From positions 141,222,001 through 141,286,000 of the forward strand of contig NC_092587.1 in NCBI RefSeq assembly GCF_047663525.1: a DNA stretch of 64,000 nt, written 5' to 3'. The notes under the pieces were generated by a model. It did not search any database. It was given only the letters and a program-made list of their open reading frames with translations, and was not told where the DNA came from. A program made the position numbers and the translations under genes. Source of the stretch: Anas platyrhynchos. Taxonomy: Eukaryota > Chordata > Aves > Anseriformes > Anatidae. Shown piece after piece: positions 47,201 through 58,326 of the stretch (positions within the stretch are counted from its first letter, which is position 1; every line of letters begins with the position of its first letter).

Positions 47201-47478
47201 CAAATTTGATGTAATACAGATCTACTGAGCTTGACCTGCGGATTAGAAATTCCTAACAATCCCTAACAGTGTGAAAATATTAAGATTTCAGCTAAAGAAA
47301 ACATCTGAAAGGAAACTGATTACTGTGAGTTTTTTAAGCTCTTTTTCTAATGAATAAACTGTATCTGACTGAAGTGAGACAGGTTTCTTTTGGTTGAAAA
47401 GCAATGGAAATGAAATGCCTATGCACAAAAGAGTCTATAAAAGAAATTTCAGTCTCACCATTTTCTTGTGCATTATAG
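44259..47478 (+). other. IL1RL1: IL1RL1 intron inside the TIR domain
   Basis: A 3.2-kb intron between the two TIR exons; the matching IL1RL2 intron is 0.5 kb. Open frames at 44909-45259 and 46612-46953 have no family motif. No mobile element was identified with confidence. Confidence 0.5.
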
Positions 47479-47825
47479 ATAAAGCCAGTGCAATTGAGAA
47501 GAGGATACAGAAGAGCAGACGGCTGATCATTCTTCTAACACACCAGCTGCTTAATTGTAAAGAATTTGCTTATGATCAACATGTTGCTTTATACAATGCC
47601 CTCATTCAAAACAATACAAAGGTGATCTTGCTGGAAATGGAGAGGATGGAGACGTATGAGACTCTTCAGGAATCTCTTAAATATATCATCAAGAAACAAG
47701 GTACTGTCAAATGGAAAGAACAGCACACTGTGCACCCACAGTCATCCAATTCTAAGTTCTGGAAACGAGTGAGGTACCTTATGCCACTGAGACTCAGGCC
47801 ATCATACTCAGTTAATGCTGGATGA
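47479..47825 (+). CDS. IL1RL1: IL1RL1 last coding exon: second half of TIR domain
   Basis: The acceptor is GTGCATTATAG. It encodes RIQKSRRLIILLTHQL, KEFAYDQHVALYNALIQN, TKVILLEME, KKQGTVKWKEQH and box 3 FWKRVRYLMP. It stops at TGA 47823-47825 with a short tail. Confidence 0.93.
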
Positions 47826-50205
47826 ACATTCTGTCTAAGAAAGCTCTAGTATGCTGTCAGGTCAAACCATATACCTGCAGCTTCTTTTGCTTTCAGTAGG
47901 AACATTATTTTGCAGTTTGAATGTCTGGCTGCATTTTTTTTTCACTTTTTTGTTTAGTCCTTCAATTGAGTAGTGATCAGGTAAACTGATAGAGGAAGGC
48001 CTTTGGAGCTGAGGGGAGTCTGTGGAGCTCTGAGAATTCTGCAAATGAATTATTCCAGATGGTGTACAAAATTTTGCATATAATTGGAAACAAACCTACC
48101 TCTACTCTTCCTATATGTACTTGGATAGATAACTGAAAGTTTTGATTCTGAATAGTTGAATATTCTGCAGGTTTACTTTACCTTTCTAATGTGGTTGATC
48201 AAACATAAACACCTTCTATATTACTTGACTAGAAAGTATAATGTTGCAGTTTTCTTCATTTTATCCACCATGTGTTTGTTTTTGCTCCAACAGTCATACT
48301 TCTATTATGAAATTTTATTTTTCCTTAGTAGGGATGCTTCAGTAAAAGCTCTTTTGAAACTAATGTGAATAGAGCATTTTTAAAAAATACAGTGTTAAGG
48401 AAAGTGCATACATACTGATTGACTGACATATATATGCATTTATATATACATAAATACATTTATGTATACATAAATGAATCTCATACAAAGGGGAAATTAT
48501 CTTATAGAGCTATTACAAAGTGATTTTGAGATTAAAGATACACATACTTAAATTCTTATAGCTAGTAGTATTTTAAATCTTTCAGGCATGATAGACCGTA
48601 CAGTTACTACTACTGCCTGATACAAATAACATATTAAAATTTATGTTACATAAGTATTGTAAATATTGTACATGGCTAGCATTCCTTTAAGCTACTGAAA
48701 AAAATTGAGACTGCAATTTTATAGCTGTCAGTATCCTTTTTTTTTTTTTTCTCCTGCTTTGATATTATGCCTGGCTTTACTTTGTTCTGACAGAGAGTAG
48801 CCTGAGATACAAAGGTCAGAGTAAAAACCCCTCTGAGTGCAGGAGTGCATGATCAAAGCATGTTCTAGTGCATATATCCTTGGGAGATTTAATCTTTTTG
48901 GGTTCTAAAAACAGGAATTTTCATACGGTCAGTGAAGGTTTGTTTTTGAGCTTCAGATCAGCTACAGAGATGGACTTGAAAAGACAAAATTAGATGCAGA
49001 ACATCTAATGTTACCAAGTGTTTTTATTGTACATTGTAGGTTTTTATTGAATATGAAACTTCAGACTTATGGATGGCCATTTGGAATAGGAAGAACATGT
49101 ATGAAATACATGTATAGATTTTTATTTCAATGTGAAATAAAGGTCAATGGCAAACTAAAGAGCTTTTCATTGATTTATTATATTTTCAAATGCTGGTGAA
49201 AGTGAAGTCATCACTCACTGCACCACAACTGTAAGACATACAATGCTGCATTTTATTACTGCCTTACTAAACCATCTGCAGTACTGGGACCCATTCCTGA
49301 AGGGCCCTCTAGTTCCCCTTCACTGTTTTAGGAAGATCCACAAAATGTATTTATGTCAACGTAAGAGATTTGGTTTATTATAGACTCAATAGGGGTTTTG
49401 ATAGTTCTTATGGTAAGAACTTTCACAAAAGGAATACTAATACTAAGTCATGTATAAAGGCAGGAAAGCCTGTTGGTTTTCACTATGAAGATTTTTCACA
49501 GGAATTTCTGATCAAGACAAAATATGAACTTTCAATACTATTACGAGATGATTTTTAATAGAGATTTTGTAGTAGGCATTTATGAGAAAGAAAGGGTAAT
49601 AACCAGGTATCTATCTTGGAAACAATTTCTGGGGTGAATTTTGAACTTGGAAAGGAGTTGTGGAGGAGAAAGTATGATGAGGAAATGCAAGGGGACTACA
49701 AATATTATTCTGAAATTATTCTGATTATTCTGAAATATGGGGATATCTCATTGACTTCTCTTCAGTTGTTGACTTCAGACCTGTGGTTAGGATGGTGAAA
49801 AACAAACCCACTAAATGGATCTTGTGGTGGCAATCTTTTTGCATCAAACCTCATGACCAACAAAGGACAAAAAAATAAAAAGAAAAAAAATACCAAGAAT
49901 GCTTGAGAACGCTTAATGTAATTAATAGTGAACAGTATAGCCTTGACAGAAAGAAAAGGGGTAAATTCTGAGAGTGGCAAAGACCTTTTACCAAGCCTAG
50001 GGGTGAATATGTGACTGCAGTAATGATAGAGAAATGCAGAAGTTGTTGATTACCTTTATATTCTTTGGTGATTAGTACAGAAATTGGAGATACACACTCA
50101 AATTAACATCTATTTATAACTATTTTCACATTTGTAATATGAAAGAGGCAGTATAAAAAGGCTGGTGGTATATTTTTACAGCATAAGTAGCTTAATAAAG
50201 ATCTA
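47826..50205 (+). other. IL1RL1: IL1RL1 3'UTR and downstream (candidate)
   Basis: AT-rich sequence after the stop. The first clear AATAAA is at 49136-49141 and another is at 50194-50199. Many ATTTA motifs fit a cytokine-receptor 3'UTR, but the extent is not defined. Confidence 0.4.
49136..49141 (+). terminator. Poly(A) signal AATAAA, candidate for full-length IL1RL1
   Basis: First canonical hexamer after the IL1RL1 stop (1.3 kb). The next one is at 50194-50199. Confidence 0.4.
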
Positions 50206-50964
50206 AATTTTTGAAAACATGAATGGAAAATTGGTATTTTTTATTTAATATTGTGTTGGATACACACAAATTACACCAGGCTACTTGCTTTAATGGAATA
50301 GCAAAAGAGAATTCTGCCCTGTGTCAAAATTTCATTTCACCATAAAAATCTTATAAAAGATTCAGTTTAAATGCTTAAAACTTAAACTACACAGAACAAA
50401 AATAATTTTTGTGGCATAATTAGAACTTCCACGTAGATATCTAATACTTTTTAACTTCTCTTCTGTGCTCCCCTATTTTTGGTGCCATTGAAAAAATGGA
50501 TCAGGGTATCATTTTGCTTTCTTGTAGTAGAGAAGAGTCAGCGTGCCATCTAGTGGATGAACACGTATCAAAAGATTGTGTGGCCAACTAGAAATAAGTC
50601 AATTTAAGAATGCCATTAGAAATATTCACAGTGAAAATTTCAGAACCTGCATACTGCTATAATTTCCTGACAACCATACCTGTGAAGAGCATCTCAGAAT
50701 CTGGCACAAAATCCAGTGCTGAATTTCTTATAATATACTGTGAAGAAACAAAAGTGTCTTTATGGCATATAACTGCTTTCTGGATACTTCATATTTGACA
50801 AGTGCATGGTGTATTGCTGGCAACAAGGAAATACTGAAGAGTCAGGAATGAGCATTGACTTTGTGAACCTCTTGATGAACTTGCTGAAGCTCCTGGTTTG
50901 ACTTCCATGGTATGAAAACTAGTTCCTGCTAATATGAAGTAAGATGATTGCGTGGTTACCAAGC

Positions 50965-51240
50965 ACTGACACAAGTTACTCAGGGAGGTTGTGGTGTCTC
51001 CCTTCTTGGAGATATTTCTGTCCTGGGCAACCTGCTCTAGATGCCCATGCCTGAGCAATGTAGTTGGACCAGGTTGTAATCCCAAGGTTCATCAAGTCCA
51101 ACTCCTGGCTCCACACAGGACCACCACCACCACCCCAAAAATTAATAATAATGAGGTGTCCGAGAGCATTGTCCAGACCTGGTGACCTCCAGAGGTCCCT
51201 TACAAGCTGATTTACTATGTGATGGTATGATATGTAGGAA
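50965..51240 (+). mobile_element. CR1 LINE 3' end (sense) split by another repeat piece
   Basis: The + strand reads as CR1 sense: GGAGGTTGTGGTGTCTCCC, then GCAACCTGCTCTAGATGCCC, up to TTGGACCAGG at about 51073. It resumes at about 51180 with GTGACCTCCAGAGGTCCCTT and ends in degenerate ATGTGATGG/TATGATATG 3' repeats. The ~105 bases between (51074-51179) read like an antisense CR1 fragment (CATCAAGTCCAACTCCTGG). Confidence 0.7.
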
Positions 51241-51244
51241 AGTT

Positions 51245-52500
51245 TGCAAAAAGTGCAACCTGAATATTCCAGTGCTTCTGAAAATCTTATGAGGGTCCTA
51301 CAGACATGGTATCAGTTGGGAACCCGCTTTTTTGACATCAGGTACAGATAATGCTGAAAAATTATTGAACATAACATCAGCTAAGAATTAATGTGGCTGA
51401 TATGCAGATATATCAGAGGTAGATTTAGAAAGACTAGATAGACTCAAAGAACACTCAGACTGTGATGACAAGAACTGGATGTGTCGCTGTTTATGATGGA
51501 AACAGTTTCTCAGTTCAGGTTTTCATTTAGCACCTCTGAGTTATGTATGGTGGATGGAAAAGTAAGATATGAAAAATTGTGAGAAGTAACTGGTCTTCCA
51601 CAGCTGATTGGTCAGGTAGTCCTAGGTTCAGAGAAAAAATAAAATAAAATCTGTTTTCAGTATTAGTGTGTTTCCATTTTCATCATGGCACTTTCATCAT
51701 GAGCAGGGTGACACACTGAGCAGCAGTTGTTTTCATTATTGAGTTACGTCCCTATTACAAGGCTATTACTTCTCCATTAAAACTTGTATTATTCTGAGCT
51801 AAAAATTGTAAACTTGATTCCATCTGTGTACATTCATACATCTCAGAGCGAGCTATGACATTAGTTAAAAGGACTAATTGAACATGGTGCTTTCTGCCAT
51901 ACAGCCGAAAGTTCAGAAACTGAAGAGCATTTTAAAAGGACATAAAAGCAAATGAATATGAGAACAACTCATGGAAAATATTGCTGTGAAAGAGTGAATA
52001 AAACAGAATAGCTGTTTCCAAACTGTCACTATCAAGGCTTAGCTCATCAAAGTAAGTAACTGATGATATTTGACTGTACAGTTTATTTGGTGTCTGCTAA
52101 GTTGTTTTCGGACTCATGTAAAATCACTGTCATCTTTAAAATATATGCACTATATATCTAAGTTTTAGAATCAACCACATAAGAACAATAAACTCTGTGA
52201 AGCACCTTGTACACATTTTAAAAGTAGTTACACTGGTTCAGATTCTCAGCGAACTTTCCTGAAGTTGCACTGATTTACATTAGCAAACAATCTGATTGTG
52301 TTTATATGCATATTGTTTAAATCTGTGGTGAGGGAAACAAATGAGGTGAGGTAGTGAAACTCTCCGGGGTTTATTTGCTTCATCTCAGCAGCAAAATGTG
52401 AAAACTGCCGGCTCTGTGGAATCCCTACTTTTTTATTGTAGTTCGCTCGTTTCACCTCTAAAGTGACATCTTCTGCTGTTACTGGGAAATTCTGTCCTGG
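51245..52500. other. Intergenic DNA between IL1RL1 and IL18R1
   Basis: No exon, RNA gene or clear element was seen. Confidence 0.5.
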
Positions 52501-52560
52501 GTGAAAAAGGAAAAAAAATAGAAAGAAAAAAAAAAGGAAAAAAAAAAGGGGGAAAAAAAA
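52500..52560. repeat. A/G-rich homopurine tract
   Basis: Almost pure purine run with several A8-A10 blocks and a GGGGG block, next to a decayed CR1 scrap. Confidence 0.9.
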
Positions 52561-52599
52561 ATGTGGCTGTCACCAGACAAGTTTCTGAAGCCGAACCAT

Positions 52600-52665
52600 T
52601 ACTACAGAACGGCTTCAGTTGGAAGGGGCCTTAAAAACCATCCAGTTCCAACACCCTTGGAAATA
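52600..52665 (-). mobile_element. Short CR1 LINE scrap (antisense)
   Basis: ACAGAACGGCTTCAGTTGG, AAGGGGCCTTAAAAACCATCC and AGTTCCAACACCC follow the reversed CR1 3' end but break off after about 65 bases. Confidence 0.65.
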
Positions 52666-53125
52666 AAAGAAATTCTGAGGGATGAAAACTTTTCTGCTGC
52701 TATCAAAATAACTTCATTTACAAGTGTAATGAGTCATTGTGCAGTAAATATCAAATAAATCTGTGTGAAGTAAGCAGTGTCAAACATTCTTTTACACTGG
52801 AAGAGCACTTAAACAGGAAACGCTGCTGTCAGAAATCCTTCATAGAAACATAGTTCCAGCAGACCAACATATGGTTTAAAACTGGCCAGCTGGTGGCACA
52901 AGGGTTTCTTTAGAGGTAACTACCCACACCCCTTTCACAATAATGGAATTATAAAATGTTCTGTGTCTTGAAACCTTGCATCACTCTACCCCAAAAGCGG
53001 ATGCTGGCACAGAAAAGACAGCAGTGAAATCAGGAGAATCAGATCTACGTGTCAGTAAATCTTTTATAGGATTGTGTGTTTTGCATTTTCTCTTTTGCTG
53101 CAGGTCATAATTTGTGAGGTTTGCT

Positions 53126-53176
53126 TTCTTTTTTTTTTTTTTTTTTTTGCTTCCCCCCCCCCCCTTTTTTTTTTTT
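53126..53176. repeat. T-C-T homopolymer tract upstream of the IL18R1 promoter
   Basis: A T run of about 20, a short GCTT break, a run of 12 C, then a run of about 14 T. It is a near mirror-symmetric homopyrimidine block about 300 bp before the CpG-rich region. Confidence 0.95.
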
Positions 53177-53319
53177 AATAATCTTTGTAGGGTATCAGCT
53201 TTTCAGCATCCATCCTCAATACGGCCAGCGAGAGGGGATGGAATTCGTAGCAGAAACAAAAAGATAAAAGCTGCCTTTTTTAGCTTAATATGTGTTTAGC
53301 TTACGTCCCTAAAGCTCCA

Positions 53320-53780
53320 TGCTACTTCCATCACGCTTCTTGGAAAGGCATCCCGCCGCTAGCGTTCAGCAGAAGAGCAGAGGAAGCGGTGTTTCGATTA
53401 CAAATACCAAAGCCATCACTTTCTTGTGCCCTATCCTCCCACGAAGGTCGTGAGAGGGAAGAACACCCCACTGCTGCCTGCCCCTTCCAACCCCTCCGGC
53501 GCGGTGCTGAGCGGTGCTGAGCGGCTCCAGCAGAGCCAGGTAATGTCCGGGGGCGGCGACGGGAGGGCAGGGGAAGGGTGGTGGTGTTTGGGGGGCGAGG
53601 ACTGGGAGGGGCAGCCCCTGCTCCCCCCACCCCACGCACCTCGGGGGAGCCTCTGGCTGCATCACTACGCGGGGATGTACGCGCTGGTGGGCTCCAGCAT
53701 CGTCCCGCCGTCGTCCCCAGTACTGCTTGTCACCCCTAAGGCCCCCTCGGTTTTCCTCCCCCTTCCCCCCACGGGACCTT
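53320..53780 (+). promoter_or_regulatory. IL18R1: CpG-rich promoter region of IL18R1
   Basis: This is the only unique-looking GC-rich, CpG-dense segment of the window apart from an LTR. It includes GGGGGCGGCGACGGG and GGGGGGCGAGG blocks (possible Sp-type sites). It surrounds a candidate non-coding first exon ending GAGCCAG|GTAATG (exon end 53539). A strong downstream 5'UTR exon and the coding exons of IL18R1 follow on the + strand. A direct repeat GCGGTGCTGA occurs at about 53502-53522. The start site is not defined, and open frames here on both strands are composition effects. Confidence 0.5.
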
Positions 53781-54109
53781 GAAGTGCTTCTTCCTTATAA
53801 TAACTCAGTATAATTTAGCCCTGGAAATGGCTTATTAGGTTATGCAGCCCCTCACTGGTACTACAAGGTCTCCCCCCTCCCCAGGCTGCCCTGGCCCTTT
53901 CCTTCACCCCTAGGTAGCTTTGGGGTAGGTGTTAGGAAGAGAAAAAATATATATAAATAAATTAATAAAAAGATTCCCAAACCATTTATATGTCAACCCT
54001 CAAATGCCTCATTTAGAAAAGTTAATATTCATCTTTTGCTATACTTTTCCAATCAGTACTTGTAAAAATAAATTTCTCACTTCTACCTTTTCCATTTTCC
54101 TCCGTGCAG

Positions 54110-54316
54110 TCACCAGTTCAAAGTGACAAATTCTGCTCTTGCTTTTTCAAGAGGTTTTTCAGACTGAGCTGTCTTTGCATTGACTCACTTACTGAGAGTG
54201 ATCGCTCTGTTTCTGTGAAGAATGAAGGTTCAGAAGATTCATGAGTACAAGTTGTGACTGTCCGCAGTTTGGAAGATTACCTCTGCATCCACTTTCAACT
54301 TGACAAAACCTGCATG
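54110..54316 (+). other. IL18R1: Candidate second 5'UTR exon of IL18R1
   Basis: Bounded by an excellent acceptor (TTTTCCTCCGTGCAG) and a near-perfect donor (GCATG|GTAAGT). It has no long open frame, so it would be non-coding. It holds an 11-codon upstream ORF (ATG at about 54223, TGA at about 54258). Its last three bases are ATG, which after splicing to 56930 reads ATG-AAG-TGA. Confidence 0.6.
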
Positions 54317-54598
54317 GTAAGTAAACACTTATGTTGTTTGAAATGTAGGCAAATTTTCATTTTAACCAATAACTAGAAATTCCGTCAGAAAAGTGCTTAG
54401 ACCTACTAAGGTTAAGACAACTGTTTGCCAGATCTTTTTTGCTTTTCTGCATGAATGTTATTTGACTTGTGGCATATTTAAAGTCATACTTGAAAAAGAC
54501 TTAAGTTGACAAGAAGCCATCCTTAAAGATGTAAGACTAGTGGCTTCCTCACTTGACCCCAAAATGTTTGTTCAAACAGTCTGAGGTTCAGAAGAATC

Positions 54599-54633
<35 letters not shown>

Positions 54634-56929
54634 GAAGCCACAACCCTTTGGGTAGAAATTAAGGTTTCCAAAAGTGTTGATCAAAATGAGTGATTTTACC
54701 AAACTGAAAATCACTTAAGTGTATCAGCACCCTTTCATTCAGAACTCCTCTGATAATTCTAGGAAAATGAGGAATTTCCTAACAAAGTTAATGATCATTA
54801 AACACACTCAGTTGTCTACTTTGTGAGATATCATTAATGCAGTTTGTAGAATTTAAAATATTTGGTTTGTTTTAAGATTTTTTTTGGATTCACAATGGCA
54901 CAATGATTTTTAGAAAACACTTTTAATTATTAAAAATTCAACTGTAGCTTTAAGCATGTACGAAATTTGAAAAACACGCTTAAAGCTATTGTCACTTTAG
55001 ACAACTAATAGACAACTCTTACTTTATTTCTGTCTTTGAAACTCTCATTCGCTGCTATTGCCTTAGCATTTTGTCCATTGAATATTTTTGTATTCCTTCA
55101 GAGACAGAGAATCTTTGCCTTTTAAATTATCTCTCCATTTCTTTTTGAATATAAAAGATCTTATTCAAATCCTTGAAGAATATTTTTATAATAGTTGAAT
55201 TTCACCAAAAACTATACATTTTTGTTTGTTTGTTTGTTTTTTCCCCTCCTGGTATTTCATTAAAGAATACTGCAAACCATATTACTCAAATGTAAATACT
55301 ACTAGCCTGGAGTAGAACAATTTCAAACAAATTGATCAAGTTCAATAGCAGTGTGAGAGTAAGACTAAGGCTGTGTGTTTTGGTTGTTTATTTGTACCCA
55401 GCAATCTCAAACATGGCTATCATTAAGTAGCTTGCATAAGACTTTGTTCTTTAATCCCTATTCAAAGAATCAAGGGCTTTGCTCTGCATTCACTGAAATA
55501 TCCATATTGTGCTGATGCGATGTGCCAACAAGGAATGGGATTTAGAATTAACATCTGATGATATGTGATTTTATCCTTATGTAGCGGATCGTAGTTTCAT
55601 GGTCTGTAGCAGTTGTACTTCTTCTGGATGTGCTAGGGTGAAAAATGAAAAATAAATTCAAGAAATGAAAACAGAGAATGTGTAGAAGGGAACTGAAACC
55701 AGGTCTGAGGAGTTTACTGTATGGTCCCTTAAAGTTGCTTCTTTAGCTGCTTTCTAAACTGGGGTCTGTCTACCAGTCAGTCTGAAAAAGGGGATGTGAA
55801 ACAGTTCTTTCATCTTCTTACAGTGATTTATGGGATGGTGGCACACTTGTAATGAATTGCAGAGAATACGAGAGGGAGAGGAGCTACACATCTTGCTGTC
55901 ATTCCGGAATATAAAATAATAAATAAATCTCAGGCAGGTGTCTTACAACAGTAAGTATGTCTTCTCAAATTGCAAGTTTTATGTAGTAAAACCAAAGAAA
56001 GGGAATGCTAAAAGAGATTACTTTGGACAGCTCTCTGTGAAATATCTCTTTTAAGTATGTGTCCTATCTGTATATTCATGTTCAGATGTAAGGTCTTGGC
56101 TGAGCTCAGGTTATCATGCATCTAAGCTGTCTGTCTTGTTAGCAAAATTGAGGCACAGTTTTAGGATTGGCTTTGCACTTGGTTGTTAACCTGCTCTTCA
56201 GAGGAATCTCAGAAGAGATACTCCACACTGGTTTTATTTAGTAAAGTTTCACGTTTGTCTTTGAAAGAACAATTGAAAATGGGTTTCTTTATCTTTCCCC
56301 CTCCCCCCCAGATGGAAACACGAGCACTCTCAACTGGTACTTATCTGTTCTGTAGGTGAAAATGTGTGGCAAAATTGTAGACCTTGTTGTTTTCCAACAG
56401 GATAAAATTAGACAACAAGATGTCTGATCCATCCACATTCTGCTGTTCTCATGCAGTGTAAGGGAAGATTCTATTAGCTGTGTTTCTTTAAGGTCCAATC
56501 CTGCAAAGGTTATACTGTTTGTGGAGAAGAAAAAGCACTGTCCTGCTCACTGATAGGTGTTCACTGGCTTGGGATCTAGATGCTTCTATATGATTGTCAA
56601 TTTACTCAGGAGTACAAAGGGCCTCTAGTGAACATGAAAATGGAGGGAGAAGACCGTGCATTGCTTTCTGAATTTGGAATAAGACTTGCCAAAGAAAATA
56701 TAGATATGTTGCCTGGCACATAAAAACACCTGGTACAATAAAAATGAGTAACTTCCCAGTTGGAAAGCCTTCTTCAGTAACAGGCATTAGTAACACTGCT
56801 CTCAGTGCTGAGAGTGGTCTATTTCATTGCACTTGTGATGATCTGTGGATCTGTTTTTCTTAGGCTTTCAGAACCAAGAAGAAATCACCTTTTTTTTAAT
56901 AATTTTATTTATTTATTTATTTTCTGTAG
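54317..56929 (+). other. IL18R1: IL18R1 5' intron
   Basis: AT-rich, 2.6 kb. A poly-T tract of about 30 bases lies at 54602-54630 and a (TTTG)n tract near 55223-55240. No coding exon was seen. Confidence 0.5.
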
Positions 56930-56951
56930 AAGTGAGAATTAACTCAAGAAA

Positions 56952-57000
56952 ATGACTCTGCTGATATTTTTAGTAATGTTTATCACTGAATCTGCCACGG
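56952..57000 (+). CDS. IL18R1: IL18R1 exon: signal peptide
   Basis: The exon begins at 56930 after a TTATTTTCTGTAG acceptor. The ATG in AAGAAAATG starts MTLLIFLVMFITESATG, a short hydrophobic signal. The donor is CACGG|GTAAGC, phase 1. The 22 nt of leader in this exon starts AAGTGA (see the uORF finding). Confidence 0.82.
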
Positions 57001-58006
57001 GTAAGCATAAATCCTCATTTCAACCATAGAACCTTTAAAATATTTGCCAAATATATGACAGCTTCTTGACAGTTGCTCAGAGTGGTGAAACTTTCATACT
57101 TCTCTAAGAATAAAATATTTAAGGTTTTCCAATTGCAGACCAATTTCTAGACTTGGAAAATTTGGTCCAAAGTAACAAAATTATTAAATAAATAGAACTG
57201 AGTTGCTATGTGGAAACACCTGATTATGTTGTATGGGAGCATGGCAATATGGAGAGCCACAACAAGAAAAATAGTGATCATGATTCTTTTTGTGACATTC
57301 AGAAGTGTAGTCAGAATGGTTGATAAAGCGAGAGAATCTCTAGGACAAAGAGACTGAAGGCTTATTTTGTTCTTGAATATTTGCACTAGACCATGTTTCC
57401 TTTTCTGTATTTTGTATGACTTCCACGTGTAAAGGTACATTTAGAAAAAATCATTAAAAAAGCAGACTTTGAGGCTACATTTTTCACATACAACCTTGTT
57501 CCAAGGGAAATTTTCTAAAAATATATGAAGTTTTTAAGAAATCTTATCATGTAACAATTTCATTTTAATTAAGAAGAAAATATACATGTTAATTCATAGG
57601 ATCTCTGCTTTTATGGCAGTTTATCTTTTCTGAGGATTAGCCACCTTTATCAAGTCAATACATTTTCCTTCCCCCTTCCATTTGTGACAGCTGCTTTTTT
57701 ATAAAGTTCTACAGACTGTGCTCATTGGATTTGTACACTTATGGACCCACATGAAAGAATCTTAGGGAAATGTCTATTTTTTATCTTTCTATGCCTTCTA
57801 ATTTTGCTTAGAATTAAAACTTAGACAAACAAAACTTAGAATGAAAACTTGGACAAGTGAGTTCTTAGACTGAAATAGATTTTGCTGGAACAAATAAATA
57901 CTGACAAACTACTCTGCTAAAAGAAAGTCCTAAAGTGTAAAAGACCTGCTACACAGCAAGTCACTTTAAAGTCAGGATAATAACATTTTCTGAAAGAGTA
58001 TTGAGC

Positions 58007-58088
58007 CTTTTTTTCCTTTTTTTTTTTTTTTCCCTTTTTTTTTTCTTTTTTCTTTTTTTTTTTTTTTTTTCTTCTTTTCTTTCTGAAG
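58007..58088. repeat. Polypyrimidine (T/C) tract before IL18R1 Ig1 exon
   Basis: About 80 bases of almost pure T with scattered C directly abutting the exon acceptor. It accounts for the Lys-rich minus-strand frames here. Confidence 0.95.
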
Positions 58089-58326
58089 AGAAGCTGTGTC
58101 CCCTTCGCACCTCCATTGATGTACTAGAAGGGGAATACTTTTTCCTTTGTTTTCCTGAGTCGATGCTACGTCCTGAGACAGAAGGATACACAATAAACTG
58201 GTACAAAGAAAATGCTGGAAGGCAGAAGCTGATACAGAAAACACAGAGAATTATTTCCCAAATGAATTTTCTGGAGTTTTGGCCAGCTGAACTCAATGAC
58301 TCTGGGAATTACTCTGTCACTCACAG
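58089..58326 (+). CDS. IL18R1: IL18R1 exon: Ig domain 1
   Basis: Follows an unusually long pyrimidine tract ending TTTCTGAAG. The frame, joined in phase 1, gives GEKLCPLRTSIDVLEGEY, the tryptophan region TINWYKENAG and LEFWPAELNDSGNYSVTH. The first cysteine is in KLCPL and another in FFLCFPE. The donor CACAG|GTGGGT leaves in phase 2, as does the IL1RL1 Ig1 exon. The open frame upstream of 58089 is poly-T (Phe-rich) and is intron. Confidence 0.85.

Larger units (their letters stand above)
28624..47825 (+). other. IL1RL1: IL1RL1 (ST2), complete coding gene
   Basis: Ten coding exons join into 534 codons plus stop: 28628-28694, 30688-30889, 31195-31363, 31451-31613, 34148-34216, 36118-36250, 36336-36487, 43275-43418, 44100-44258 and 47479-47825. 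Human ST2 is 556 aa. The product has a signal peptide, three Ig domains, one TM helix and a TIR domain. Identity as ST2 rests on the first Ig (EGEALVVKCPR, SGNYTCVTH), the TIR start (DGKIYDAYVIYPRSYG, VEYFVHQIMPDILENKCGY) and the end (SNSKFWKRVRYLMP), plus position between IL1RL2 and IL18R1. In mammals it binds IL-33 and pairs with IL1RAP. I do not know of a settled IL-33 orthologue in birds, so the avian ligand is uncertain. The 6.8-kb intron before the TM exon holds a candidate soluble-form terminal exon. Confidence 0.9.
56952..58326 (+). other. IL18R1: IL18R1 (IL-18 receptor alpha), 5' part of gene
   Basis: Only the first two coding exons are in the window (56952-57000 and 58089-58326); the rest lies beyond 64000. 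They encode a signal peptide and the first Ig-like domain. The identity rests on the segment LEFWPAELNDSGNYS, which matches LEFWPVELNDTGSYF of human IL18R1 and differs from other family members, on LEGEYFFLCF against VEGEPFYLKHC, and on position directly after IL1RL1. IL18R1 binds IL-18 at the cell surface and recruits IL18RAP to signal through MyD88. Intron phases equal those of IL1RL1 (phase 1, then phase 2). Confidence 0.85.

Noticed and set aside
57961..58296. Lys-rich minus-strand open frames of 90-111 codons
   Set aside because: They are the antisense of the IL18R1 Ig1 exon and its poly-pyrimidine tract.
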